Source: Clostridiales bacterium (GTDB lineage Bacteria; Bacillota; Clostridia; Oscillospirales; Oscillospiraceae). Taken from it: a stretch of DNA of 13,026 nt. Within the stretch, counting starts at the first letter, position 1. Every line of letters begins with the position of its first letter. The position numbers were made by a program, and so were the translations under genes. The notes beneath the pieces are model-generated. The model had not been told where the DNA came from, made no database searches, and worked only from the letters and a program-made list of their open reading frames with translations. The stretch covers positions 1 through 13,026 of the forward strand of contig SFEX01000036.1 of NCBI GenBank assembly GCA_004557075.1. Direction: 5' to 3'. Below are positions 1 to 6,809 of the stretch, in pieces.

Positions 1-63
1 AACTTGACCCTGCTGTCCTACAGCTATTGTATCACGGGCACCTCAAAGCCTGCTGATATCTGA
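1..63 (+). other. possible 3' end of an upstream gene
   Basis: The first bases are open in plus frame 1, ending in TGA at 61-63, and also in plus frame 3, ending in TGA at 52-54. All three minus frames are interrupted. This fits the tail of a plus-strand gene that starts left of the window, but the piece is too short to choose a frame or name a product. The next gene starts about 40 bases on with its own ribosome-binding site, so it could belong to the same transcript. Confidence 0.25.
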
Positions 64-105
64 TTTTATTAACTTTGAAACTTATTATACGAGGAGGATT
101 TGCAC

Positions 106-507
106 ATGAAAGACTATCTCAGGCGCAATTGGTGGTTATACCTTGTCCTGATCTTAGCCTGCGCAGCGCTCTCCCTTATTCATGTTATAACAGGAGAGCC
201 GGTGCTCAGTCCGCCGTCGTTTATTTACATATGGTATGTGGCGGTCATCCCCGTCGTCACCGCCGCCTGCGCAGCGGTGATAATCGCAAGGCGCGCACGT
301 TTTGACTTCGCTCCGCACATTACGGTCTTTGTGCTGATGGTGTTGTGGCCGTTCATAACCAATATCATACAAGGGAGCGGAATCTCTTTTGACAAGCCGC
401 CGTATTTGCTGTTTATCTTCGCAGCCATCCCGGTGATAGAATCCCTAATCCTCAGCGGCATAGCATACGCAATCATTGCTCCCCGCCGGAGGGGCGATTC
501 GCATTGA
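106..507 (+). CDS. small four-helix membrane protein, unknown function
   Basis: I do not recognise a family. The 133-residue product is mostly hydrophobic, with four likely membrane segments at about residues 9-29, 39-61, 70-89 and 99-125. It has a basic N-terminus (MKDYLRRNWW) and a basic C-terminal tail with consecutive arginines, which suggests both ends are cytoplasmic. The second loop carries a positively charged ARRAR stretch. No catalytic motif is visible. I chose ATG 106 because GAGGAGG at 91-97 lies 8 bases upstream; the in-frame TTG at 100 is too close to it. The gene may follow an upstream gene in one transcript. Downstream is a repeat-rich gap and then an ECF sigma operon, with no clear link to either. 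That it is coding is well supported by the ribosome-binding site and the hydrophobicity pattern; function is unknown. Confidence 0.75.
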   Translation: MKDYLRRNWWLYLVLILACAALSLIHVITGEPVLSPPSFIYIWYVAVIPVVTAACAAVIIARRARFDFAPHITVFVLMVLWPFITNIIQGSGISFDKPPYLLFIFAAIPVIESLILSGIAYAIIAPRRRGDSH

Positions 508-567
508 GATTTTAAATAGTCGTTATTGCGTCAGCCCGGTTATATAAATCAGAAATTAACCAACACG

Positions 568-632
568 CGGACGAGCGATGCTCGCCCCTACAATAAAAAC
601 CTGCACCCGTAGGGGCGGCCATTGGCCGTCCG
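568..632. repeat. long inverted repeat with nested hairpins and a T-run
   Basis: Two 24-base arms (568-591 and 609-632) face each other across a 17-base AT-rich spacer. The outer 6 bases (CGGACG) and inner 9 bases (CGCCCCTAC) of the arms are exact complements, while the central 9 bases differ. Each arm is itself a small palindrome there: GAGC-GAT-GCTC in the left and GGCC-ATT-GGCC in the right. A run of seven T follows at 633-639, so on the plus strand it could also terminate the preceding gene. The architecture is that of an extragenic palindromic (REP or MITE-like) element. That similar elements recur in related gut Clostridia is my recollection, not something seen here. Confidence 0.7.
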
Positions 633-656
633 TTTTTTTCGTTTATTGCCAATTCT

Positions 657-704
657 ACCGGTCGAGAGCCTGTAGTAACGATAATTTTAAGCGTCGCAAC
701 GAAT
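657..704 (+). repeat. dispersed 48-nt repeat, copy A
   Basis: This stretch aligns without gaps to copy B (724-771) and to copy C (8751-8798). It matches C at 37 of 48 positions by my hand count, including a shared 11-base start ACCGGTCGAGA, the core ACGAT, a TTTTAAGC block and an AACGAA end. It is in the same orientation as B and C. No reading frame or known RNA family is recognised. Copies A and B form a tandem pair with a 67-base period in the gap before the ECF sigma gene. Confidence 0.65.
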
Positions 705-723
705 CGCTCTGCGGCAGCCGCCG

Positions 724-771
724 CCCGGTCGGGAGCCTGAAAAGGCGATTACTTAAAGCGAAAAAACGAAT
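724..771 (+). repeat. dispersed 48-nt repeat, copy B
   Basis: Gapless match to copy C at about 35 of 48 positions. It starts CCCGGTCGGGA and keeps the CGATTA, AAGC and AACGAA blocks. Like copy C, it is followed within a few bases by an A-rich/T-rich hairpin (AAAAACC-GTG-GGTTTTT at 774-790). It lies just upstream of the likely promoter of the ECF sigma gene, so it could be part of a regulatory region or simply a decayed extragenic element. Confidence 0.6.
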
Positions 772-773
772 TA

Positions 774-809
774 AAAAACCGTGGGTTTTTCTGCCGAGTT
801 GTGTATAAT
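774..809 (+). promoter_or_regulatory. candidate promoter region of the ECF sigma operon
   Basis: A perfect TATAAT lies at 804-809, about 34 bases before the sigma start codon. No good sigma-A -35 box stands at the usual distance. Instead a perfect 7-bp inverted repeat (774-780 and 784-790, AAAAACC and GGTTTTT) sits just upstream, which could be an operator, a weak terminator of upstream transcription, or chance in A/T-rich sequence. ECF sigma genes are often autoregulated, but I see no clear ECF-type AAC/CGTC promoter. Confidence 0.35.
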
Positions 810-842
810 TATATAGAAAGCGAAATGAAAGGGGGCAATGAT

Positions 843-1385
843 ATGAACGAGCTGGAAATAGTCGAGCTGCTGCTTCAGAAGGACGAAAAAGGCATGAGCG
901 AGCTGCTTATTCACTACGGGCCGCTGATGCGATATATCATCGCTCCTATTTTGCCCAATGCACAGGATCGGGAGGACTGTCTTTCTGAATGCGCCATGCA
1001 GGTTTGGAAGAAGATCGAGAAGTTTGATTCCCGGCGCGGGGGCTGGAGCGCATGGCTGACCGCGATCACGAGAAATCACGCGCTAAATTTCAGGAGAAAC
1101 ACCACGGTACATAGCAGCGCCGAGGATATCTCGTCGGAGCTGCCGTCGCCGGAGCTCAGCCCCGAGGAACAGATCATCCGGCAGGAGCGGCAGGACGCGG
1201 TCAGGCGCGCTCTGGATCGTCTGTCATACAAAGACAGGACATTGTTCTACAGAAAATATTATTATATGCAGCCAAGCGCCCAGATAGCTTCCGAAATGGG
1301 CATGACCGAGCGAGCCGTCGAGGGAAAGCTCTACCGCATCAAAATAAAGCTTCGCAAAACGTTGGGAGGTGAGGGATATGAGTGA
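843..1385 (+). CDS. ECF-family RNA polymerase sigma factor
   Basis: A 180-residue sigma-70 family protein with only regions 2 and 4, as in extracytoplasmic-function sigma factors. Region 2 spans about residues 20-85 and includes DREDCLSECAMQVWKKIEKF, the WSAWLTAITRN core-binding and DNA-melting segment, and LNFRR at its end. A charged linker covers roughly 86-115. Region 4 (about 118-175) ends in a helix-turn-helix, IASEMGMTERAVEGKLYRIK, which would read the -35 element. ATG 843 is preferred because a G-run at 831-835 lies 7 bases upstream; in-frame GTG 801 and ATG 825 lack this. The stop overlaps the start of the next gene by 8 bases, so the two are translationally coupled and probably form a sigma and sensor/anti-sigma pair. 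The regulon is unknown. Confidence 0.9.
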   Translation: MNELEIVELLLQKDEKGMSELLIHYGPLMRYIIAPILPNAQDREDCLSECAMQVWKKIEKFDSRRGGWSAWLTAITRNHALNFRRNTTVHSSAEDISSELPSPELSPEEQIIRQERQDAVRRALDRLSYKDRTLFYRKYYYMQPSAQIASEMGMTERAVEGKLYRIKIKLRKTLGGEGYE

Positions 1386-2913
1386 TCACCAGTGGGAGAA
1401 CATGAGCGATAAAGACTTTGAAGCCATGCTTGAGAACACCGTTTCTCAGCTTCCGCCTGACGATATTGTGGCGGAGGTCACGCCATGGAAAAAATCCATA
1501 AACCGCGTTCTGGTCGGCATGGCGCTGAACACGATAACATTTAATTTTCTGTGCCTTAACTATATTCTTCCCGCCATTGGAACCATCCTTCTGCTGCTTG
1601 GCTTTCGCACACTTCGGCGCGAGAACAGGTGGTTCGGAGCCTGCTTTGTGCTGGCGATAATTCGCGCTGCGCACCTGTTCCCCTCTCTGATACTCAACAC
1701 GACTATCATTCACAGCACCGTCAACGCATCCGATATCTCCTATGCCCTGACTGTTGCTAGTTTTCTGCTCCTGTTCATTGAATATATCTGTCTCTGGCGC
1801 GGATTTATAGCAGCCCAAAGGAAAGCGGGGGTTCCGCCACACGCGGGCGGCGTTGCCGCACTGCTTGTCTGGTACGCCATTATGTGTCTGCTCGCTCTGA
1901 TACAGTACAGCGGGCTGATAATTGCGGGCATAATGATCGTCGGATACATTTTCATCATCCGCAGCCTGTACAAATTATCCAAAGAGCTGGACGAGGCCGG
2001 TTATGCGATAACGACCGCTCCCGTAAAAATCACGGACCGCTGCATTGTGATCTCGCTTGCCGCGATTTTGCTTATCGGCTGCGTGTGCGGTTATGTGTTC
2101 GGCGGCAGTTATCCTATGGAGTGGTCTGCTCTTGGTCCCGACGAGCACGACGAGGTTGAGGATATAAAGGCACATCTTATAGATCTCGGATTCCCCGAGT
2201 ATGTGCTGAACGATCTCAGCGCGGAGGATATCGCGGCCTGCGACGGCGCTCTGCAGGTGGTTGTCGACGTAACGGATGAGCCGGTCAACGACGGCAGGAT
2301 CGAGACAACGCAGGGTGGAGTCGGAGACTACAGGCAGATCGTTCAGAACACGGTCTACGACGTCAAGGAGCTTCGTATTACCGGCGTAGGCGTGCAGGTT
2401 CCCGGCGATCGGGAGCGCTGGATAATTTTCCACCATTTCCTCTGGACGACAGACCCCGGATTTTACGGCACAGAGTCCATTCAGCTATGGCCCGTTTATC
2501 GGGATATATCCGAGGGCTGGCACTCTGCGGGCGATGTGACGGGGCGTGTCCTGTACGATGACGGCGAAGAGACATTCGTCGCCGACTATTACTCGCTCGG
2601 TGCGCGCAATTTCACATCCGACACCATCTTCTGGGGCGAGCAAAGCCGAACCGACGTATTTGCGGAGTTTTCAATGCCGCATAACGGTCAAAATCACAGG
2701 GGCTATGTGGCATATCCTGTTGACGAAGTCGAAGACGGGTATATCATCAGCAGTTGGTTTAACTACACGCATCAGCGAAGCTGGCTGCAATATCCCGCCA
2801 TGACGGCCACGGAAAAGAGGATGGCAAACTCCTTTGACGACAGAGCGTTTAAGACAGTCCAGGACGCGCTTCAGTTTTATCCAACAGACGAAGGCGTCGA
2901 GATGATAAGCTGA
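1378..2913 (+). CDS. polytopic membrane protein with large extracytoplasmic domain, putative anti-sigma partner
   Basis: The 511-residue product starts with a short acidic cytoplasmic segment (about 1-40, with SDKDFEAML and LPPDDI). About six or seven membrane helices follow at roughly 43-76, 85-108, 122-141, 158-178, 180-197 and 221-240. Residues 241-511 form a soluble, acidic, aromatic-rich domain predicted to be outside the membrane, with no motif I recognise. ATG 1378 is chosen over GTG 1369 because GGGAGG at 1364-1369 is 8 bases before it. The 8-base overlap with the sigma gene implies coupled translation. By analogy with ECF sigma and anti-sigma pairs, the N-terminal segment would hold the sigma factor and the outer domain would sense a signal. 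This is inference: I see no zinc-binding anti-sigma motif (HxxxCxxC). A hairpin terminator follows the stop. Confidence 0.8.
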   Translation: MSDHQWENMSDKDFEAMLENTVSQLPPDDIVAEVTPWKKSINRVLVGMALNTITFNFLCLNYILPAIGTILLLLGFRTLRRENRWFGACFVLAIIRAAHLFPSLILNTTIIHSTVNASDISYALTVASFLLLFIEYICLWRGFIAAQRKAGVPPHAGGVAALLVWYAIMCLLALIQYSGLIIAGIMIVGYIFIIRSLYKLSKELDEAGYAITTAPVKITDRCIVISLAAILLIGCVCGYVFGGSYPMEWSALGPDEHDEVEDIKAHLIDLGFPEYVLNDLSAEDIAACDGALQVVVDVTDEPVNDGRIETTQGGVGDYRQIVQNTVYDVKELRITGVGVQVPGDRERWIIFHHFLWTTDPGFYGTESIQLWPVYRDISEGWHSAGDVTGRVLYDDGEETFVADYYSLGARNFTSDTIFWGEQSRTDVFAEFSMPHNGQNHRGYVAYPVDEVEDGYIISSWFNYTHQRSWLQYPAMTATEKRMANSFDDRAFKTVQDALQFYPTDEGVEMIS

Positions 2914-2934
2914 CAGCATTGTTCAAAAACGAGT

Positions 2935-2962
2935 AAACGGCATGGCCAAAGCCATGCCGTTT
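2935..2962. terminator. bidirectional hairpin between convergent genes
   Basis: A perfect 12-bp stem (AAACGGCATGGC and its complement) closes a CAAA loop in the 63-base gap between two convergent stops. The T-tracts are short (TTTCTT on plus, TTTACTCGTTTTT on minus), so it is a modest terminator for both genes. Confidence 0.8.
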
Positions 2963-2976
2963 CTTAATAACAGATT

Positions 2977-3615
2977 TTATTTTGCCGTGATGGAAAGGGT
3001 GTTCATGATCGCGTTCATCTCGGGATTTGCGGGCAGCTTCTCGCGCTCCTCCTCGTTGTCCTCGCCCATGATGACAACAGTTACCAGCACATAATCGGCG
3101 GTCGCGTCAGCGGCGGGGAATGCCATGCAGTAGTTGCCGCCGTTTTGGAAGCTTACTCCGTTTATGCCGTTGAAGCTCACCTTGCCGACGCCCTTATACT
3201 TCTCCGCAATGGATTTTTCCAGAGCCGCGAAGTCCTCGCCGTGGTAGTATGCCGCATATTCGACCTGCATCGCAAAATCGTCGGCGTAGATGATCGCGAC
3301 ATGGGAGTCGCCAGTGTCGGTGATAAAATCCTCGGAGGCAACGGTGAAGCTGTGCTTATCCTCGTCGTAGTTCAGGCTGACCTCCACGGTCTTTGCGTCC
3401 TTATATCCGCTTGCGAAGCTGTAAACTCCTGTTTTGGGGTTTTTGAATGCAAAGCCTGCGGCTTTTTTACCGGCAGACTTGCCTGCTACCGGCTTTGCGG
3501 CGGGTTTGGCTGCCTTGGGTGCGGTGTCCTTATCCTTGCCCTTGCCGGTCAGGAGCAGCGCGGCGCCTGCGGCGGCAGCGGCAACGACCGGTACGGCGAT
3601 GAGCCATTTTTTCAT
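2977..3615 (-). CDS. membrane-anchored or secreted protein of unknown function
   Basis: The 212-residue product begins with MKKWLIAVPVVAAAAAGAAL, a signal peptide or N-terminal anchor without a lipobox cysteine. A low-complexity linker rich in Lys, Ala and Pro covers about residues 25-54. A globular domain of about 155 residues follows, beginning near FKNPKTGVYSF. It is rich in Tyr and Asp, with alternating beta-like stretches and one lone cysteine (NYCMAF). The architecture of anchor, Ala/Pro/Lys linker and one domain is that of an envelope protein displayed outside the cell. No family is recognised. The start ATG is supported by ACGGAGG about 10 bases upstream. It has its own strong promoter, is convergent to the ECF operon and is divergent from folD, so it is probably monocistronic. 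Confidence 0.8.
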   Translation of the reverse strand: MKKWLIAVPVVAAAAAGAALLLTGKGKDKDTAPKAAKPAAKPVAGKSAGKKAAGFAFKNPKTGVYSFASGYKDAKTVEVSLNYDEDKHSFTVASEDFITDTGDSHVAIIYADDFAMQVEYAAYYHGEDFAALEKSIAEKYKGVGKVSFNGINGVSFQNGGNYCMAFPAADATADYVLVTVVIMGEDNEEEREKLPANPEMNAIMNTLSITAK

Positions 3616-3657
3616 AAAACATACCTCCGTAAATTATTATGCGGTTTCTATGATATG

Positions 3658-3686
3658 ATTTTAACCTATCTTCCCCGCCCCGTCAA
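3658..3686 (-). promoter_or_regulatory. sigma-A-type promoter of the exported-protein gene
   Basis: On the minus strand, TTGACG (3681-3686) and TAAAAT (3658-3663) are separated by 17 bases. The leader to the start codon would be about 36 bases. The -35 box lies 16 bases from the folD -35 box, so the two promoters are back to back. The 7-bp inverted repeat TCAAGTC/GACTTGA (3683-3689 and 3705-3711) spans both -35 boxes. Confidence 0.7.
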
Positions 3687-3702
3687 GTCTCGTTGGCCGG
3701 CG

Positions 3703-3731
3703 TTGACTTGAGGCGGAGATTTTGATAAAAT
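3703..3731 (+). promoter_or_regulatory. sigma-A-type promoter of folD
   Basis: TTGACT (3703-3708) and TAAAAT (3726-3731) are separated by exactly 17 bases, placing the transcript start near 3738. The -10 box lies in the left arm of a 9-bp inverted repeat (TGATAAAAT at 3723-3731 and its complement at 3757-3765). That repeat may be only AT-rich sequence, or may fold in the short leader. Confidence 0.7.
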
Positions 3732-3784
3732 ATTTTATAAGATATTTTTATACTTAATTTTATCAGAAAAGCGGTGGATATATT

Positions 3785-4612
3785 ATGGCCGTAATTATCG
3801 ACGGGAAAAAACTCGCAGAGAAAATATATGCCGAGGTCGCCCTTGAGACGGCGAAGCTGCCGCGCAGGCCCTGCCTTGCCGCAGTGCTCGTGGGCGACGA
3901 TCCCGCCTCGCATATATATGTGCGCAACAAGGAGGGCGACTGCAAGAAGTGCGGCATTGAGAGCCGACGCTATGATCTTCCCGCCGACACGCCGCAGGAG
4001 CGGCTTTTAGCGCTTATAGACGAGCTCAATCACGACGACAGCGTTGACGGCATCCTCGTTCAGCTCCCCCTGCCGAAGCAGATCGACGAAAACGCGGTCA
4101 TACAGGCCATAAGCCCCGACAAGGACGTCGATGCGTTCCACCCACTGAACGTGGGCAAAATGGTAACGGGCGAGCCCGTGTTCTGGCCGTGCACCCCGGC
4201 GGGCATAATGGAGATGTTCCGCGAATACGGCATCTCCCTTGACGGCAAAAACTGCGTCGTAGTCGGCCGCAGCAACATCGTCGGCAAGCCCATGGGACTG
4301 CTCCTGCTGCGCGCCAACGCCACAGTCACCTACTGCCACAGTCACACGGCGTCTCTCGCCGCTCTGACCCGACAGGCCGATATTCTCGTCGTCGCGGCAG
4401 GACGCCCCGGGCTTATCACGGGCGATATGATAAAGCCAGGCGCAGTCGTCATCGACGTTGCAATGAACCGCAATCCCGATACAGGCAAGCTTACGGGCGA
4501 CGTCGTATTCGACGAGGCCGAGAAAATTGCTTCATTCATCACGCCCGTACCCGGCGGCGTCGGCCCCATGACTCGCGCCATGTTAATGAAAAACATTCTT
4601 CATTCCGTTTAA
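3785..4612 (+). CDS. folD: bifunctional methylenetetrahydrofolate dehydrogenase/cyclohydrolase FolD
   Basis: FolD oxidises 5,10-methylene-tetrahydrofolate with NADP and hydrolyses the product to 10-formyl-tetrahydrofolate. This cytoplasmic step feeds purine and formyl-Met-tRNA synthesis and, in acetogens, the methyl branch of the Wood-Ljungdahl pathway. The 275-residue length is typical. Visible hallmarks are Tyr45 and the catalytic Lys49 in SHIYVRNKE, GILVQLPLP (89-97), DVDAFHPLNVG (114-124), CTPAG (136-140), the Rossmann-fold loop VVGRSNIVGKPMG (159-171), and the C-terminal TPVPGGVGPMT (253-263). All key residues are intact. The ATG is supported by GGTGG 7 bases upstream and a strong promoter. 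The gene stands alone, ends at a shared bidirectional terminator, and faces a convergent operon. Confidence 0.97.
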   Translation: MAVIIDGKKLAEKIYAEVALETAKLPRRPCLAAVLVGDDPASHIYVRNKEGDCKKCGIESRRYDLPADTPQERLLALIDELNHDDSVDGILVQLPLPKQIDENAVIQAISPDKDVDAFHPLNVGKMVTGEPVFWPCTPAGIMEMFREYGISLDGKNCVVVGRSNIVGKPMGLLLLRANATVTYCHSHTASLAALTRQADILVVAAGRPGLITGDMIKPGAVVIDVAMNRNPDTGKLTGDVVFDEAEKIASFITPVPGGVGPMTRAMLMKNILHSV

Positions 4613-4640
4613 ACGCTTCACATCAACTTTTTTGTTGTGC

Positions 4641-4700
4641 CCGACCAGTGAGATTCAAAACACACCTTGCTGCACTCGCACTCTGATTCAGTGCAGCAGA
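4641..4700 (-). repeat. diverged extragenic repeat, copy D
   Basis: Read on the plus strand, this gap sequence aligns with the reverse complement of 8700-8760, the 5' flank and start of copy C. Shared blocks are CGACC-GTGAGATT, then TTGCNNCACTCGC-like sequence, CTGA-T and GCAGCAG. By hand about two thirds of some 60 positions match. It contains an 8-bp inverted repeat GCTGCACT/AGTGCAGC (4669-4676 and 4690-4697). Like copy C it sits directly beside an intrinsic terminator. Confidence 0.45.
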
Positions 4701-4703
4701 AGC

Positions 4704-4733
4704 AAAAAAAGACCGCCGATGGCGGTCTTTTTT
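4704..4733. terminator. bidirectional intrinsic terminator, folD and reductase operon
   Basis: A perfect stem GACCGCC/GGCGGTC (4711-4717 and 4721-4727) with a 3-base loop is flanked by seven A on the left and six T on the right, so it works on both strands. It serves folD on plus and ends the transporter/reductase operon on minus. Confidence 0.95.
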
Positions 4734-4749
4734 AGTGCTTATTGATAAA

Positions 4750-5793
4750 TTACTTGCCGAGGTAGAAGCCGTTGCCGTCCTTATCCTGGAAATACTGATT
4801 GCCGTAGTTGTCCTGGATGCAGTGAACGACCTTGGTGAGGATATCGCAGGTCGGGGTGGGGATGCCGAGCTCCTTGCCGTACTCAGCGATCTTGCCGTTG
4901 AGAACGTCGATCTCGGTCTGGCGCTGATGGAACAGAGCGTCCTGACACATGGAAGGATAGTAGTCGCCGATGTTGGTGACGATATCTGCATGGTCATGGG
5001 CGATGAACTCGTCGGCGTCCATGGGAACGCCCTTTGCGGTAGCAACGGCGCAGGTCTCGCGGATGACGCCGTGGAAGAGCTGCTGGCCCCAGGGATCAGC
5101 CTCGACCTCGCTGATCTTCAGGCGAAGAACTGCGCAGACGGTGTTGACGGTTGCGTTGACGCAGACCTTCTTCCAGATGAACTTATAGATATTGTTGTCG
5201 GTGCCGGGGTCGCCGTCACGCCAGTAAGCGTCGCAGCCACCCTCGCGGTAGCACTTGAGCATCTCAGCACATGCCGCGTTGGTAAGATCGCTCTTGACAG
5301 CGCCGCCGAAGTTCATCTGAACGCCGCCTGCGGGGGTGGATACGCAGTGTGCGGGCTCGGGCAGTGCGGTGCCGAGAACGCCGGAGCCGATGACGCAGCG
5401 ATCCTTGGGGAATACCTTGAACAGATTGTCGTCATTGCCGAGGCCGTTTATGAGGGATACCGCAACGGTGGTGTCACCGATGACGGGCATGGAGTCCTGA
5501 ATTGCCTGCTCGAGCTGGGTGGCCTTGGTCATGTAGATGATGACATCGACCTTGCCCTCTGCGGCTGCTGCCGCTTCGGAGCTGGTGTAGGTGCGGAAGC
5601 CCTTGAGCTGGTAGTTATAATCGGTATAGGAACCGTTCTCCTCCTGATGGATGGTAAAGAGCATTCCTTCCTCGGCTACCTTCTTCATGTGTGCCTCATA
5701 GCGGTCGATGAGGATGATGTCAGCGCCGCCCTTGCGCAGATAGGATGCAAAAACGCTGCCTGCTGCGCCTGAACCGTACATTGCAAATTTCAT
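4750..5793 (-). CDS. ketopantoate reductase-family oxidoreductase (paralogue 2)
   Basis: The 347-residue cytoplasmic enzyme belongs to the PanE/ApbA fold: an N-terminal Rossmann domain and a C-terminal helical domain. Visible residues are GSGAAGS (7-13), Lys90 in MTKATQ, Asn116 in INGLGN, the catalytic Lys209 with Asn213 and Asn217 in FIWKKVCVNATVN, and Ser281 with Glu294 in PSMCQDALFHQRQTEID. These match the E. coli PanE residues as I recall them, so it should be active. Asp30-Arg31 ends beta-2; the acid hints at NADH rather than NADPH, which is inference. It is longer than typical PanE (about 300), with an insert near 50-62 and an aromatic C-terminal tail containing DKDGNG. An AAGGAG site precedes the ATG by 7 bases. 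It is the last gene of the operon, 21 bases after its paralogue. No panB, panC or panD is nearby, so a pantothenate role is doubtful and the substrate is unknown. Confidence 0.9.
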   Translation of the reverse strand: MKFAMYGSGAAGSVFASYLRKGGADIILIDRYEAHMKKVAEEGMLFTIHQEENGSYTDYNYQLKGFRTYTSSEAAAAAEGKVDVIIYMTKATQLEQAIQDSMPVIGDTTVAVSLINGLGNDDNLFKVFPKDRCVIGSGVLGTALPEPAHCVSTPAGGVQMNFGGAVKSDLTNAACAEMLKCYREGGCDAYWRDGDPGTDNNIYKFIWKKVCVNATVNTVCAVLRLKISEVEADPWGQQLFHGVIRETCAVATAKGVPMDADEFIAHDHADIVTNIGDYYPSMCQDALFHQRQTEIDVLNGKIAEYGKELGIPTPTCDILTKVVHCIQDNYGNQYFQDKDGNGFYLGK

Positions 5794-5814
5794 TGTAAAA
5801 TCTCCTTTGCTTAA

Positions 5815-6765
5815 TTATTTGCCAAATTGTTTATCGTAATTTTCCTGAATGGTCTTTATCATAAGGGTCATCGCCTCGTTGACAGGCGTCTGAATGCCCA
5901 TTTCCCTGCCGTAGCGGACAATTGCGCCGTTTAGAAGCTCGACCTCGGTCTGGCGCTGGTGCATGAGCACATCCTGCGCCATGGAGGGATAGTACTTTGC
6001 AAAGCCATCCCTGAGCCTCGGCAGCTCCTCCTCCATATCCTTGCGCAGGTCAACGCCGGTCACCGCCATTGCGACGGCACAGCCCTCAGCCCATACCTTG
6101 CAGATGAGCTCAACGCCGGACTCGCAGTCGAGGATGGGGCCGACCTTGAGCCTCAGCAGAGCAGACAGGGTGTTGTAGCCGCTGTTGGATATGGCCTTTT
6201 TCCAGACGAAGGGGCGTATATCCGCCTCAAAGCACGTCGAGCAGCCGCCGTCGCAGAAGCATTTTTCAAGCTCGCTGCCGACCTTGTCCAGCAAGGGGCT
6301 TTTCTCTGCCGCGCCAAAGCGCATTATAACGCCGCTCTCGGGCTTGGATACGCATTTGCCCGGCTCGGGAAGCTCCGTGCCGATGGTGCCGAAGCCATAG
6401 AGTATTCTGCTCTCGGGGACGTAGCGGCCGAGAACCTCCTCGTTGCCGAGGCCGTTCTGGAGCGACACGACTACCGTGCTCTCGCCTATGCAGTTTTTAA
6501 GCGACGGCATTATATCGTCGGTCTGGGTTGCCTTTACCATGAGGATAACGACATCCATTATGCCGATGTTCTCGGCGGAAGGAGCCGTGTGAAAGCCCGT
6601 CAGGAGCTTTTCTCCGTCGGGGCTGACAAAGGTCATGCCGTCGGCGGCGATCTTATCCATGTGAGCCTTGTAGCGGTCAACGAGCCACAGCTCGGCGCCG
6701 CCAAGCTTCAGATATGAAGCGAATACGCTGCCGGCAGCGCCGGAGCCTATCATTGCAATTTTCAT
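5815..6765 (-). CDS. ketopantoate reductase-family oxidoreductase (paralogue 1)
   Basis: The 316-residue protein has the same fold and likely chemistry as the following gene: NAD(P)H-dependent reduction of a 2-oxo acid or similar substrate. The first 36 residues match that paralogue at 27 positions. Hallmarks are GSGAAGS (7-13), Asp30-Arg31 at the end of beta-2, Lys78 in VKATQ, Asn104 in QNGLGN, the catalytic Lys190 with Asn194 and Asn198 in FVWKKAISNSGYN, and Ser261 with Glu274 in PSMAQDVLMHQRQTEVE. A dense cysteine patch (Cys169, 171, 175, 178 in KCFCDGGCSTCF) precedes the catalytic lysine and is only partly kept in the paralogue. GGAG lies 5 bases before the ATG. It is 84 bases downstream of the transporter gene, with a strong hairpin between. 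The family assignment is firm; the specific substrate is unknown. Confidence 0.9.
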   Translation of the reverse strand: MKIAMIGSGAAGSVFASYLKLGGAELWLVDRYKAHMDKIAADGMTFVSPDGEKLLTGFHTAPSAENIGIMDVVILMVKATQTDDIMPSLKNCIGESTVVVSLQNGLGNEEVLGRYVPESRILYGFGTIGTELPEPGKCVSKPESGVIMRFGAAEKSPLLDKVGSELEKCFCDGGCSTCFEADIRPFVWKKAISNSGYNTLSALLRLKVGPILDCESGVELICKVWAEGCAVAMAVTGVDLRKDMEEELPRLRDGFAKYYPSMAQDVLMHQRQTEVELLNGAIVRYGREMGIQTPVNEAMTLMIKTIQENYDKQFGK

Positions 6766-6809
6766 AATGTCTCCAATCTGCCGCTTACTGATATTTTTAG
6801 CTATCTGCT

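Noticed and set aside
657..771. CRISPR array or tandem-repeat array
   Set aside because: Only two diverged 48-base units with a 67-base period and no uniform spacers; a dispersed third copy shows it is an extragenic repeat family.
4641..4700. Degenerate tRNA remnant (TTGAATCTCAC-like T-arm on minus)
   Set aside because: No acceptor, D or anticodon arms can be drawn; similarity to the sequence beside copy C explains it better.
4735..5772. Long open frame of 345 codons on plus, opposite reductase paralogue 2
   Set aside because: No ribosome-binding site or family resemblance. The minus strand encodes a clear enzyme with all catalytic motifs, so this is a composition shadow.
5959..6717. Open frame of 252 codons on plus, opposite reductase paralogue 1
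   Set aside because: Lies wholly inside a well-supported gene and lacks its own start signals.
4750..6765. Calling either reductase panE with a role in pantothenate synthesis
   Set aside because: The catalytic residues fit, but there are two divergent tandem paralogues, a transporter in the operon and no panB, panC or panD nearby, so the specific symbol is not justified.
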